A DNA stretch of 49,179 nucleotides from the NCBI GenBank assembly GCA_041695045.1, contig JBGFRR010000132.1, forward strand, positions 1-49,179, in the 5' to 3' direction. Origin of the DNA: JBGFRR01 sp041695045. Its GTDB lineage: Bacteria > Bacteroidota > Ignavibacteria > UBA10030. The notes below the pieces were generated by a model. That model did no database searches and was not told the DNA's origin. It saw only the letters and a list, made by a program, of their open reading frames with translations. Below, in pieces: positions 24,797 to 34,015 of this stretch; within the stretch, counting starts at the first letter, position 1; the number at the start of each line of letters is the position of its first letter. A program made the translations under genes and the position numbers.

Positions 24797-26005
24797 ATGC
24801 CGTGGGTTGTAATGATGACCTTGATCATCTTTGTACCGCTCCTCTTGATGTACTACTACGTGGGCTGTTGTTTGATCAATGCGCTTGCTGAACGAAAAGG
24901 GTGGGACCGTCGTAGGATACGTCGCGTCTTGCTTCCTGTAGGCATATATCTCAATATCTTACCGCCGTTGGCGGGCATGCTGTACTGGATCGGCGGCAGG
25001 CCTGCAGTGCAAGTCCTTGGCGGCGAAAGTTTTCTCCTTGACCTCCTTGTGGTGTATCCCTTCTGGTTTGGGTTGGTTATCGTCGCACAGACCTTCCTCA
25101 TCCTTGTCCTATGGCAACTTTCAAAGCTCATTCTCTTTCCGGTGTATCGGCACCGAACGGAAGCATGGAAAAAGCGTTTTCCCTCCTTTGTTCTCGGCAC
25201 CCTCGCCGTCGTGATTGTCTACTCTGTGACGACAATCGTCAACAACACATGGAACATCAGAATCCATCAAGCGGAGTTAGAACTTCCCACAGAATTTACC
25301 GCACTTGACGGCACTCGCATCGCGGTCATCGCCGATATTCAAGGGGATGGGAGGACACGACCGTCGATCATCCGGCGGTATGTCGAGAAGGTTAATGCGC
25401 TTGAACCCGATATGATTCTTTTCGGAGGTGATGTTGTTACTTCGGGTGAAAAATACATCACGTCAACGATTGAAGTCCTCGCTGAGCTCCGGGCACGTCA
25501 TGGAAAGTATGCTGCCGTTGGCGACCATGACATGTTCTCAGGCCGTACACGGATCATTTCCGAACTGCGTGAAGCCGGTTTTATAGTTCTCGAGGACTCC
25601 ACGATCAAAGTTCGTATAAACGGTACACCGACCATCCTCACAATTCTCACGCACACCTACCAGCAGCGCACATCGCCGGAGGCGCTTGAAACAGCCACCA
25701 ATCATGCCCATGAAGCTTTTCGCATCATGCTTGTGCACCAGCCGGCAGAGTCGCTTGTCTATCTCGCCCGGGACCGCGGGTACCATCTTTTCGCTGCCGG
25801 GCACACTCACGGGGGAGCAATTACGTTTGGCATTCCCGGCATCTACTTTTGGGCACCTTCGCGCGTCGAAACGCGTTACTTCACGGGATTCTACAAGGTC
25901 GGTTCACTTCTTGTAGCCGTTACCAACGGCCTTGGCCACACGCTAACACCAATCCGCTATCAAGCGCCCGTCGAAATTACGCTTGTTACGCTCCGTCGGT
26001 CGTAG
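24797..26005 (+). CDS. Membrane-anchored calcineurin-like metallophosphoesterase with altered metal motifs
   Basis: The 402-residue product starts with four hydrophobic segments (about residues 3-25, 45-65, 78-105 and 128-152), and a soluble metallophosphatase domain follows. Metal motifs read ADIQGD (usually DxH), GGDVV, GDHD (usually GNHD/E), VHQP and GHTHGG. The H-to-Q and N-to-D changes could alter metal binding or catalysis. A related membrane-bound group includes YkuE-like proteins acting on lipid substrates. The frame is open upstream inside the asparaginase gene; the ATG at 24797 is chosen because it starts the first membrane helix. Confidence 0.85.
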   Translation: MPWVVMMTLIIFVPLLLMYYYVGCCLINALAERKGWDRRRIRRVLLPVGIYLNILPPLAGMLYWIGGRPAVQVLGGESFLLDLLVVYPFWFGLVIVAQTFLILVLWQLSKLILFPVYRHRTEAWKKRFPSFVLGTLAVVIVYSVTTIVNNTWNIRIHQAELELPTEFTALDGTRIAVIADIQGDGRTRPSIIRRYVEKVNALEPDMILFGGDVVTSGEKYITSTIEVLAELRARHGKYAAVGDHDMFSGRTRIISELREAGFIVLEDSTIKVRINGTPTILTILTHTYQQRTSPEALETATNHAHEAFRIMLVHQPAESLVYLARDRGYHLFAAGHTHGGAITFGIPGIYFWAPSRVETRYFTGFYKVGSLLVAVTNGLGHTLTPIRYQAPVEITLVTLRRS

Positions 26006-26103
26006 GTCAGTCTCCTTTCCTTGATTCACACAGAAATTGTTCTTACCATTCGCGCAAATTTCGGTTCGCGAATGCATTTCCATTTCTTCCAAGAGGAGTG
26101 TCT

Positions 26104-26973
26104 ATGGCGCGCATCGTTCGTGGCGGGTTGATTCAGTGCTCACTGGCGGGATCGACCGAACAGCCCATCGAGAAAATCAAAAAAGCGATGATCGATACAC
26201 ACATCAGCTTCATCGAAGAAGCAGGGAAGAAGGGAGTACAGATTCTCTGCCTGCAGGAGCTCTTCTACGGGCCATATTTCTGCGCTGAGCAGAAAACAAA
26301 ATGGTATGAGATGGTAGAGCGCATTCCAGACGGCCCGACCATCAAGCTCATGCAGGAATACGCGAAGAAATACCAGATGGCGATGGTGGTCCCCATTTAC
26401 GAGGAAGAGGTCACAGGCGTTTACTACAACGCGGCAGCGGTGATCGATGCCGACGGAACGTACCTTGGGAAGTACCGCAAGCATCACATTCCGCAAGTGG
26501 ACCCCGGGTTCTGGGAGAAATTCTATTTTCGTCCCGGCAACACCGGTTACCCAGTTTTCAAAACGCGCTACGCGAGCATCGGCGTCTATATTTGTTATGA
26601 CAGACATTTTCCTGAAGGAGCGCGAGTCCTCGGCTTGCGCGGCGCGGAAATTGTTTTCAATCCCTCTGCAACTGTCGCGGGACTCTCTGAATACCTCTGG
26701 GAGCTCGAACAGCCGGCGCATGCTGTCGCAAACGGCTATTTCGTCGGCGCGATTAACCGGGTAGGAACCGAACCGCCCTGGAACATTGGCGAGTTTTACG
26801 GGAAGAGTTATTTCTGCAATCCGCGCGGCAAGATCATCGCACAAGCGAGCAGGGATAAGGATGAACTTGTGGTAGCCGACCTTGACCTCGATATGATCCG
26901 CGAAGTCCGGCAAGTGTGGCAATTCTTCCGCGACCGACGGCCGGAGTCGTACAAGGAACTGGTAGAAGCATGA
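26104..26973 (+). CDS. Beta-ureidopropionase (N-carbamoyl-beta-alanine amidohydrolase), nitrilase family
   Basis: This is the last step of reductive pyrimidine breakdown: N-carbamoyl-beta-alanine is split to beta-alanine, CO2 and ammonia. The 289-residue protein has the complete nitrilase triad: Glu52 in LQELF, Lys126 in GKYRKHHIP and Cys164 in VYICYDRHFPEG. N-carbamoylputrescine amidase is a close relative, but the following preT, preA and dihydropyrimidinase genes favour the pyrimidine role. The ATG at 26104 follows AAGAGGAG. Its stop overlaps the preT start (ATGA). Confidence 0.88.
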   Translation: MARIVRGGLIQCSLAGSTEQPIEKIKKAMIDTHISFIEEAGKKGVQILCLQELFYGPYFCAEQKTKWYEMVERIPDGPTIKLMQEYAKKYQMAMVVPIYEEEVTGVYYNAAAVIDADGTYLGKYRKHHIPQVDPGFWEKFYFRPGNTGYPVFKTRYASIGVYICYDRHFPEGARVLGLRGAEIVFNPSATVAGLSEYLWELEQPAHAVANGYFVGAINRVGTEPPWNIGEFYGKSYFCNPRGKIIAQASRDKDELVVADLDLDMIREVRQVWQFFRDRRPESYKELVEA

Positions 26974-28343
26974 AGAACATCGCCCCGAAGTTGACGCCGA
27001 AGCAGTACGAGCAGAACTTCGCGGAAATTTATCCTCCGTTCACACCGAACACTGCCGTTGCAGAGGCGAACCGCTGTCTCTACTGTTTTGATTCTCCCTG
27101 TATGAAAGCCTGCCCCACCCACATCGATATTTCCACCTTCATCAAAAAAATTACTACCGGCAACCTCATCGGGTCTGCAAAAACCATCCTTGAGTCCAAC
27201 TGGGTAGCTCTCACGTGTGCAAAAGCCTGTCCTGTTGACGTTCTGTGTGAAGGCGCGTGTGTGTATAATGAGAAGGGAGAAGAGCCGATACAAATCGGCC
27301 GTCTGCAGCGCTTTGCCATCGATGCCTATTTTGAGCGAGGGATGCCGCCGTTGTTCACGCCGGCGCCGAAGAACGGAAAGTCTGTCGGCGTTATCGGCTC
27401 CGGACCTGCAGGACTCGCCTGTGCTGCCGAGCTTGCGCTGATGGGCTACGATGTCACGATCTACGAAGCCAAGAAAATCCCCGGCGGACTGAACACTTGG
27501 GGAATCGCTCCCTACAAGATGACGCGGAGCGATAGTTTGAACGAAGTAAAACTTGTTCAAAGCTTTGGTGTGAAGATCAAAACGGGAGCGAAGGTGGGTA
27601 CGACCATCTCGCTTGACGCGCTCACAAAGAAGCATGATGCGATTTTTATCGGTGTTGGGTTGCCGCGACCGACACGATTGAATATTCCCGGCGAGACACT
27701 GCCGGGGGTGTTCGACGCGCTGGAGTTCATCGGACGGGTAACTTCGCGAAAGTGGAAGTCCGTCGATGTCGGCCGTCGCGTGGCTGTTATCGGCGCTGGA
27801 AATACCGCCATCGATGCCGCAACGGAAGCGAAGCGTTTAGGGGCTGAACAGGTGATGATCATCTATCGACGCAGCGAAAAAGAGATGCCCGCCTACGAGT
27901 ACGAATACATGTTGGCAAAGGGAGACGGGATTCAGTTTCATTTGCAAACAGCACCGAAGAGCATCATCGGAAAAAAGTACGTTGAGGCAATTGAGTGTGT
28001 GAAGATGAAGCTTGGCAAGCCGGATGCGGAAGGACGTCGCCGTCCACAACCGATTCCAAAATCAGCGTTTCGCATTCCGGTCGACATGGTCATTAAATCC
28101 GTCGGCCAGAACATCGACGGTCATTTTTTCTCATCCATCCCGAACGTAATGTTGAACAATGGGACGGTCGTTGTCGACCCTCAAACGTATCAGACGACGA
28201 ATCCGAAATTCTTTGCCGGTGGGGATTGCATGAATGGGGGCAAAGAGGTCGTTAACGCCGCCTATGACGGAAAACGCGCTGCGCATGGAATCGATCAGTA
28301 TTTGTTTGGGAAACGAACCATGGCTACCATGCCACAATCATAA
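26970..28343 (+). CDS. preT: NAD-dependent dihydropyrimidine dehydrogenase subunit PreT
   Basis: PreT carries electrons from NAD(P)H through FAD and Fe-S clusters to PreA. The 457-residue protein has an N-terminal GltD-like Fe-S domain (RCLYCFDSPCMKACP, CAKACPVDVLCEGAC). The FAD site is VGVIGSGPAGLACAAEL and the NAD(P)H site is VAVIGAGNTAIDAA. The C-terminal FAGGDCMNGGKEVVNA closes the FAD domain. The ATG at 26970 overlaps the stop of the beta-ureidopropionase gene. The order and pairing with preA match E. coli preTA, which reduces uracil and thymine to their dihydro forms. Confidence 0.94.
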   Translation: MKNIAPKLTPKQYEQNFAEIYPPFTPNTAVAEANRCLYCFDSPCMKACPTHIDISTFIKKITTGNLIGSAKTILESNWVALTCAKACPVDVLCEGACVYNEKGEEPIQIGRLQRFAIDAYFERGMPPLFTPAPKNGKSVGVIGSGPAGLACAAELALMGYDVTIYEAKKIPGGLNTWGIAPYKMTRSDSLNEVKLVQSFGVKIKTGAKVGTTISLDALTKKHDAIFIGVGLPRPTRLNIPGETLPGVFDALEFIGRVTSRKWKSVDVGRRVAVIGAGNTAIDAATEAKRLGAEQVMIIYRRSEKEMPAYEYEYMLAKGDGIQFHLQTAPKSIIGKKYVEAIECVKMKLGKPDAEGRRRPQPIPKSAFRIPVDMVIKSVGQNIDGHFFSSIPNVMLNNGTVVVDPQTYQTTNPKFFAGGDCMNGGKEVVNAAYDGKRAAHGIDQYLFGKRTMATMPQS

Positions 28344-28374
28344 ACATTCCCACCTACGGTAAGGAGTGAGGAAG

Positions 28375-29709
28375 ATGGTAGACCTATCCATCAATTGTGG
28401 GGGGATTAAATCCCCGAATCCCTTCTGGTTAGCATCCGCACCGCCGACGAATTCCGCGTACCAGGTTTGCAAAGCATTCGAAGCGGGATGGGGTGGAGCC
28501 GTGTGGAAAACGATCGGCGATCCGGTGATGAATGTTGTTAATCGCTACGGCGCTATCGACTACAACGGCCAGAAGATCATCGGATTGAACAACATCGAGC
28601 TGATCAGCGACCGGGACTTCGATGTCAACCTGAAGGAGATCGCCGAAACGAAAAAACTCTGGCCCGACCGCGCAGTGATCACATCGCTCATGGTTGAATC
28701 CAAGCGTGACACCTGGCACGATGCGGTGAAACGTACCATCAATACAGGATGCGACGGCATCGAGCTGAACTATGGCTGTCCGCACGGCATGAGCGAGCGC
28801 GGGATGGGCTCTGCCGTTGGTCAGGTGCCCGAGTACTGCGCTATGATCACGGAGTGGGTGGCTGAGGTTTCGACGATTCCTGTGCTAGTCAAGCTCACAC
28901 CGAACGTGACCGATATCCGATTCCCCGGCCGTGCCGCGCGAAAAGGAGGGGCGAGTGGTATCTCGCTCATTAACACCATTAACACCATCATGGGTGTCGA
29001 CCTCGATACGTTCGAGTTGAAACCCTCTATTGATGGGAAAGGCGGGCATGGCGGTTACGCCGGCCCGGCTGTGAAACCCATCGCCCTCCACATGGTCTCG
29101 CAGGTTGCAGCTGACCCGGAGATTCAGCTTCCGATTTCCGGCATCGGTGGAATCTCTACCTGGCGCGATGCTCTCGAATTCATCCTCCTCGGCGCAACGA
29201 GCGTTCAGGTATGCACGGCAGTGATGCACTACGGCTTCCGCATCATCGACGATATGCAGGAAGGACTCGTTCAGTGGATGGAGCAGAAGGGATTCCGTAC
29301 ATTAGACGACGTGCGTGGAAAATCTTTACCGTGCATCTCCGATTTTGGCGATCTTAATCTTCTCTACAAAACCGTTGCGCGCATCGATGAATCGAAATGC
29401 ATTCAGTGCAACCTCTGTTATATCGCCTGCGAAGACGGCGCGCATCAATGCATTGACGTGCTTCCCAAAGCTAAGCCGTTGAACGGCACAACGCTCACCA
29501 TCAATCAGCCGAAGGTGCGTGAGGAGGACTGCGTCGGCTGTAGGCTTTGTTTCCTCGTTTGCCCTGTGGATGGGTGCATCTCCATGATTCGTGTGGATAA
29601 CGGGGAAGAAGCCGTAACCTGGAACGAGTTCATGAAGCAAGTCCCACAGCCGCTCACGTGGGAGACGTTAAGACAGTTTCAGCTGAAACACGGAAAGAAG
29701 ATACATTGA
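28375..29709 (+). CDS. preA: Dihydropyrimidine dehydrogenase subunit PreA
   Basis: This FMN subunit reduces uracil or thymine at C5-C6. The 444-residue protein has a dihydroorotate-dehydrogenase-like barrel. ELNYGCPHGMSERGMG contains the phosphate loop and the catalytic Cys region, and VKLTPNVTD and GIGGIST lie at the FMN phosphate. A C-terminal pair of [4Fe-4S] motifs follows (CIQCNLCYIAC and CVGCRLCFLVCP). The ATG at 28375 follows AAGGAG with 8-base spacing; a GTG at 28366 overlaps that site and is unlikely. It lies 31 bp after preT. Confidence 0.95.
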   Translation: MVDLSINCGGIKSPNPFWLASAPPTNSAYQVCKAFEAGWGGAVWKTIGDPVMNVVNRYGAIDYNGQKIIGLNNIELISDRDFDVNLKEIAETKKLWPDRAVITSLMVESKRDTWHDAVKRTINTGCDGIELNYGCPHGMSERGMGSAVGQVPEYCAMITEWVAEVSTIPVLVKLTPNVTDIRFPGRAARKGGASGISLINTINTIMGVDLDTFELKPSIDGKGGHGGYAGPAVKPIALHMVSQVAADPEIQLPISGIGGISTWRDALEFILLGATSVQVCTAVMHYGFRIIDDMQEGLVQWMEQKGFRTLDDVRGKSLPCISDFGDLNLLYKTVARIDESKCIQCNLCYIACEDGAHQCIDVLPKAKPLNGTTLTINQPKVREEDCVGCRLCFLVCPVDGCISMIRVDNGEEAVTWNEFMKQVPQPLTWETLRQFQLKHGKKIH

Positions 29710-29751
29710 TATCGCATTCGAATCTTCCATCCCCAACCTCCGGAGGAGCAT

Positions 29752-31158
29752 ATGTCTCTTCTCATCAAGAACGGCCGTATTATTACGTCGGAACAAGACT
29801 ACGTCGCTGACATCTACGTTGAGCGTGAAACGATAACGACGATTGGCAAGGACCTGAGTATCCAGGCCGATCGGGTGATCGACGCGAGCGGTTTATACGT
29901 CATCCCCGGTGGCGTCGATGTGCACACCCACATGGACTTACCGTTTGGGGGAACTTCCTCCTCCGATGATTTTGAGACCGGAACGATCGCCGCGGCTCAC
30001 GGTGGAACGACGAGCATTGTCGATTTCGCCGTTCAATCCAAAGGCATCAATATGCTTCAGGCCCTCGATACCTGGCTGAGGAAGTCCGAAGGCAGGGCAG
30101 TGGTGGATTACGGCTTGCACATGATTCTGACCGAGCTACCCGACGATTGGCTGCCCGAGATGGACGCGATGGTGAAACATGAAGGTGTGACGAGCTTTAA
30201 GTTGTTCACTGCATACCCGGGCGTCTTCATGGTGGACGACGCCACGATCTTCAAGGCCATGAAACGCACGGCGGACAACGGTGGCTTAATTTGCATGCAT
30301 GCCGAAAATGGTGGAGTGATCGATCTACTTGTAAAGAACATGCTTGCAGAAGGGAAGAAAGCGCCGAACGTTCACGCTCTCTCAAGACCCGACACGGCTG
30401 AACAAGAAGCAACGCACCGTGTTATTGCTCTCAGCGAGATGGCCGGCGTGCCGGTATACATCGTGCATGTCTCTTCGCACAAAGCGATGGAACAAATCCG
30501 AGAAGCACGCGATCGCGGACTGCCGGCATACGGTGAAACATGTCCGCAATATCTTTTTCTTGCATACGAAGACTACGCCGACGGCAGCTTTGATGGAGCG
30601 AAATACGTCTGCTCGCCGCCCATACGCGAGCGCTCGAATCAGGAACATCTTTGGAAGGCGCTCGAAGTCAACGACCTTCAGGCCGTCTCGACCGACCACT
30701 GCCCGTTTTGCATGAAGGAAGGATACAAAGGCCTCCCGAAGCAAAAAGAGCTTGGCAAAGACGACTTCAGCAAAATTCCCAACGGTGTGCCGGGAGTCGA
30801 GAATCGCTTACACCTGGTATATGAGGGGGGTGTTGTACGGCGAGGATGGAGCATGAATCGATTCGTTCAGCTTGTTTCCACCGCCCCGGCGAAGATGATG
30901 GGGCTTTTCCCGCGCAAAGGAACAATCGCCGTAGGGAGCGATGCCGATATCGTTCTCTGGAACCCGAAACGGCCCCACACGATCAGCGTAAAGACACACT
31001 TCATGCGTGTCGATTACAATCCGTACGAGGGGATGACCGTCAGCGGTTCTCCGTCGTATGTGCTGTCCCGTGGAAAGGTCATCTTTGAAGGCGATACGTT
31101 TTTGGGGAAGCGAGGCGACGGGCAGTTCATCCGCCGTGGACAATACAATTTAATCTGA
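29752..31158 (+). CDS. hydA: Dihydropyrimidinase (D-hydantoinase family)
   Basis: It opens the dihydrouracil ring to N-carbamoyl-beta-alanine. The 468-residue amidohydrolase has a full binuclear metal site: H58 and H60 in DVHTHMD, the carboxylated Lys150 in SFKLFTAY, H183 in MHAENG, H239 in HVSSH and D315 in STDHCPF. The ATG at 29752 follows CGGAGGA. It lies between preA and the fatty acid synthase gene and completes the three-step path from uracil to beta-alanine. Confidence 0.95.
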   Translation: MSLLIKNGRIITSEQDYVADIYVERETITTIGKDLSIQADRVIDASGLYVIPGGVDVHTHMDLPFGGTSSSDDFETGTIAAAHGGTTSIVDFAVQSKGINMLQALDTWLRKSEGRAVVDYGLHMILTELPDDWLPEMDAMVKHEGVTSFKLFTAYPGVFMVDDATIFKAMKRTADNGGLICMHAENGGVIDLLVKNMLAEGKKAPNVHALSRPDTAEQEATHRVIALSEMAGVPVYIVHVSSHKAMEQIREARDRGLPAYGETCPQYLFLAYEDYADGSFDGAKYVCSPPIRERSNQEHLWKALEVNDLQAVSTDHCPFCMKEGYKGLPKQKELGKDDFSKIPNGVPGVENRLHLVYEGGVVRRGWSMNRFVQLVSTAPAKMMGLFPRKGTIAVGSDADIVLWNPKRPHTISVKTHFMRVDYNPYEGMTVSGSPSYVLSRGKVIFEGDTFLGKRGDGQFIRRGQYNLI

Positions 31159-31188
31159 CTTCTCACTACGTTCGGTGTGCATGTGATT

Positions 31189-32331
31189 ATGACGAATGAA
31201 AAAGCGAAGGGGAGTTTGCATTCTCTGCTCTCATGGGCGGATATACGTGTTAATGGCCATCGACCCTGGGATATTCAGATTCATGATGAGCGCTTTTTCC
31301 GAAGAGTTCTGGCTAACCCCTCGCTCGGGCTTGGGGAATCCTACATGGACGGCTGGTGGGATTGTGAACGCGTGGATGAATTATTTTACAAGATTCTCTC
31401 TGCTCGTCTGGATGAACACGTCAGAAATCATCCGAAGCTTCTTTTCCATCGTTTCATGTCAAAGGTCGTCAACTTGCAGACGAGGAAACGATCGAAGAAG
31501 GTGGCTGAGAAACACTATGCGTTCAGTACCGACGTGTTTATGTCCTTTTTAGACCCCTACAATCAGTACACGTGTGGCTATTTTAAGGGTACAGACGACC
31601 TGAACATAGCACAGGAACAAAAGCTTGACCTCATTTGTAAGAAGCTTCAGCTGGAACCGGGAGATCAGGTTCTTGACATCGGTTGCGGGTGGGGTGGATT
31701 TGCAAAATTCGCTTCAGAGCGATATGGGTGTCATGTCACGGGAATCAGTATTTCGACGGAGCAGGTTCACTACGCCCGAGAGTTTTGTAAGGGCCACAAT
31801 GTCACGATCGTTGAGTCTGACTACAGAGACCTTCCCACCAGTGCCAACCGTCAGCGTTTCGATAAAATCCTTATTTGCGGCATGATCGAACACGTCGGGT
31901 ACAAAAATTATCGTGTCTTGATGCAAATTGTCCGGCACTGTCTGAAGGACGCCGGCTTGTTCTTGCTCCAGACCATCGGGAGAAACATTTCGGCAACGGG
32001 TATTGCGGTGAATCGCTGGCTGGACAAATACATATTCCCCAACAGTATGGTCCCGTCTCTTAAACAATTAACCTCCGCAGTGGAAGGGGTGTTTGTGATC
32101 GAGGACCTCCATAACTTTCGTGCTCATTACGATAAGACTCTGATGGCATGGTCACGAAATTTCGAAAAGAATTGGGGTCGGATAAAAGCATCCTACGACG
32201 ATCGGTTCTATCGGATGTGGCAATACTATTTTCTTTCCTGTGCGGGAGCGTTCCGAGCGATGGATACTCAGTTATGGCAGATTGTTTTTTCGAAAAATGG
32301 AATTCCTGGAGGGTACCAGTCGGTGCGATAG
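31189..32331 (+). CDS. cfa: Cyclopropane-fatty-acyl-phospholipid synthase
   Basis: The enzyme transfers a methylene from SAM to double bonds of membrane lipids. The 380-residue product has a small N-terminal domain (GLGESYMDGWWDC), then HYAFSTDVFMSFLDP and YTCGYF, the SAM motif VLDIGCGWGGFAKFA, ICGMIEHVGYKNY and the C-terminal FRAHYDKTLMAW. All are standard Cfa/CmaA motifs. It lies 30 bp after hydA and 81 bp before the permease, within a pyrimidine operon where no lipid role is expected. The start is either ATG 31189 or GTG 31177; neither has a clear ribosome-binding site. Confidence 0.92.
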   Translation: MTNEKAKGSLHSLLSWADIRVNGHRPWDIQIHDERFFRRVLANPSLGLGESYMDGWWDCERVDELFYKILSARLDEHVRNHPKLLFHRFMSKVVNLQTRKRSKKVAEKHYAFSTDVFMSFLDPYNQYTCGYFKGTDDLNIAQEQKLDLICKKLQLEPGDQVLDIGCGWGGFAKFASERYGCHVTGISISTEQVHYAREFCKGHNVTIVESDYRDLPTSANRQRFDKILICGMIEHVGYKNYRVLMQIVRHCLKDAGLFLLQTIGRNISATGIAVNRWLDKYIFPNSMVPSLKQLTSAVEGVFVIEDLHNFRAHYDKTLMAWSRNFEKNWGRIKASYDDRFYRMWQYYFLSCAGAFRAMDTQLWQIVFSKNGIPGGYQSVR

Positions 32332-32412
32332 ACGGTGGTTCAGCTAGCGACTACCGAAGACGTATGTGGTTCTGAACACTGCACGACGCACTCACTACGA
32401 CTTGAGGAGTTT

Positions 32413-33843
32413 ATGAGCAGCACGTTCACTTCTGAACTTGTCGAAGCCGACCTCTCCTCGCTCGATCACAGCCCTCTCATCAACCCTGATATTGCACCAA
32501 CCAAGGTTGACCAGCGCACGTGGAATACCTACCACATTGCAGCGTTGTGGGTCGGCATGTGTGTATGCATTCCAACGTATATGTTAGCTGCGGGATTGAT
32601 TGCCGGCGGGATGAACTGGTGGCAAGCGATCCTTACCATTACACTAGGGAATTTCATCGTGCTGATTCCCATGGTGCTCAACGCGCATGCGGGAACGAAG
32701 TACGGCATTCCGTTTCCCGTACTGGTGCGTGGCCCGTTTGGAGTCATGGGTGCTCATGTACCGTCGATTCTGCGCGCGTTGGTGGCGTGCGGCTGGTTCG
32801 GCATTCAAACGTGGATCGGCGGCGCGGCGATCAATGCCATGGCGGTCGTGCTCGTTCCCGAGTGGAAGGAGTTCACACTCGGTCCGTGGGTTAGTTTCGG
32901 CGCATTCTGGCTGATGAATGTCTATTTCATCGTTCACGGTACCGAATCGATTAAGAAGCTCGAAGCGCTTGCTGCGCCGTTTCTTCTGCTTGTCGGTATC
33001 GGATTGTTTGTTTGGGCGTATATGGAAGGGGGCGGCTTCGGCCCGATGCTTTCACAGCCGAGCAAGTTTGAAACGGTGGGAGAATTTTGGAAGTTCTTCA
33101 TCCCTTCGCTGACCGGCATGGTGGGCTTCTGGGCAACGCTTTCGCTCAACATACCCGACTTCACTCGCTATGCCCGCAGTCAGAAAGAACAGATGCTGGG
33201 GCAGTTCGTCGGCCTACCCTTTACGATGGCGCTGTACTCGTTCATCGGCGTTGCCGTAACCTCCGCAACGGTTGTGATCTTTGGTGAAGCTATTTGGGAC
33301 CCGGTGGCTCTTCTTGCTAAGTTCGAGAATCCTCTTGTCATTTTCCTCTCGATGATGGCGCTCACGATAGCGACATTGACGACCAACCTGGCTGCTAATG
33401 TCGTTGCGCCGGCCAACGGATTTTCCAACCTTGCACCGAAACGAATCAGCTTTGTCAAGGGTGGGCTCATCACAGCCTTTATCGGCATTGCTATGATGCC
33501 ATGGAAGCTGTTGGAAGATTACAGCGCGTACATCTTTGGCTGGTTGATCGGATACTCGAGTTTTCTCGGCCCAATCGCCGGCGTGCTGATTGCGGATTAT
33601 TTCCTCGTGAGGAAACGAACGCTGAACGTGCTGGATCTTTATCGACGGGGAGGGGAGTACGAATACAGTCGCGGCGTCAATCCTAAAGCGATTGGTTCAC
33701 TTCTAGGAGGGATTGTCGTTGCGTTGATAGGACTGTTTGTGGAGGAGCTGCGGTTTTTGTATGACTATGCCTGGTTCGTGGGGTTTGCGGTAGCGTTTGG
33801 ATTGTATGCGGTACTGATGAGACGTAAGGAGGGGACGATGTGA
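32413..33843 (+). CDS. NCS1-family nucleobase:cation symporter
   Basis: The 476-residue transporter has about 12 membrane helices and NCS1 marks: a soluble N-terminus with DQRTWNTYHIAALWVGMCV, then GTKYGIPFPVLVRGPFG (helix 3), WFGIQTWIGG and NIPDFTRYARSQKEQ. NCS1 permeases take up uracil, cytosine, hydantoins or allantoin with H+ or Na+. Location at the end of a uracil-breakdown cluster suggests uracil, thymine or dihydropyrimidines as substrate. The ATG at 32413 follows GAGGAG; the frame is open to 32335 but the extension lacks NCS1 features. Confidence 0.92.
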   Translation: MSSTFTSELVEADLSSLDHSPLINPDIAPTKVDQRTWNTYHIAALWVGMCVCIPTYMLAAGLIAGGMNWWQAILTITLGNFIVLIPMVLNAHAGTKYGIPFPVLVRGPFGVMGAHVPSILRALVACGWFGIQTWIGGAAINAMAVVLVPEWKEFTLGPWVSFGAFWLMNVYFIVHGTESIKKLEALAAPFLLLVGIGLFVWAYMEGGGFGPMLSQPSKFETVGEFWKFFIPSLTGMVGFWATLSLNIPDFTRYARSQKEQMLGQFVGLPFTMALYSFIGVAVTSATVVIFGEAIWDPVALLAKFENPLVIFLSMMALTIATLTTNLAANVVAPANGFSNLAPKRISFVKGGLITAFIGIAMMPWKLLEDYSAYIFGWLIGYSSFLGPIAGVLIADYFLVRKRTLNVLDLYRRGGEYEYSRGVNPKAIGSLLGGIVVALIGLFVEELRFLYDYAWFVGFAVAFGLYAVLMRRKEGTM

Positions 33844-33845
33844 TA

Positions 33846-33913
33846 AGGTTCGAGGTTTGTGGTTCGAGCACGTATGAGAACTCACAACCCTCCGGCGTCA
33901 AACCTCAGAACCT
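33846..33913. repeat. Long imperfect inverted repeat after the permease gene
   Basis: The outer arms AGGTTCGAGGTTTG (33846-33859) and CAAACCTCAGAACCT (33899-33913) pair with a single extra base, and the inner TGTG/CACA parts pair loosely. The whole forms a 68-base hairpin three bases after the permease stop. There is no T-run, so it may be a mobile intergenic palindrome rather than an ordinary terminator. It directly abuts the degenerate mmsA copy. Confidence 0.5.
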
Positions 33914-33916
33914 CCC

Positions 33917-33982
33917 TCACGACATCCAATTCACTCTGGACTCCGGATTTCACTTGATTGTCGTTTTCTTCAGCTTCGCGAG
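33917..33982 (-). pseudogene. Degenerate second copy of the mmsA 3' end
   Basis: About 66 bases match the last 21 codons plus stop of the mmsA gene at 34769, with only about six differences by my count. Read on the minus strand it gives KLKKTTIK, stop, NPESRVNWMS, stop, where TGG (Trp) has become TGA. No aldehyde dehydrogenase sequence continues upstream. The PIN/UPF0175 gene pair lies exactly between this fragment and the intact mmsA end. Confidence 0.75.
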
Positions 33983-34015
33983 GGACTCATTTTCATCTGA
34001 AGCCTCTGAGGGGAG

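Noticed and set aside
26140..26922. 260-codon open frame antisense to the beta-ureidopropionase gene
   Set aside because: The sense gene has a full catalytic triad; the antisense product has no recognisable domain.
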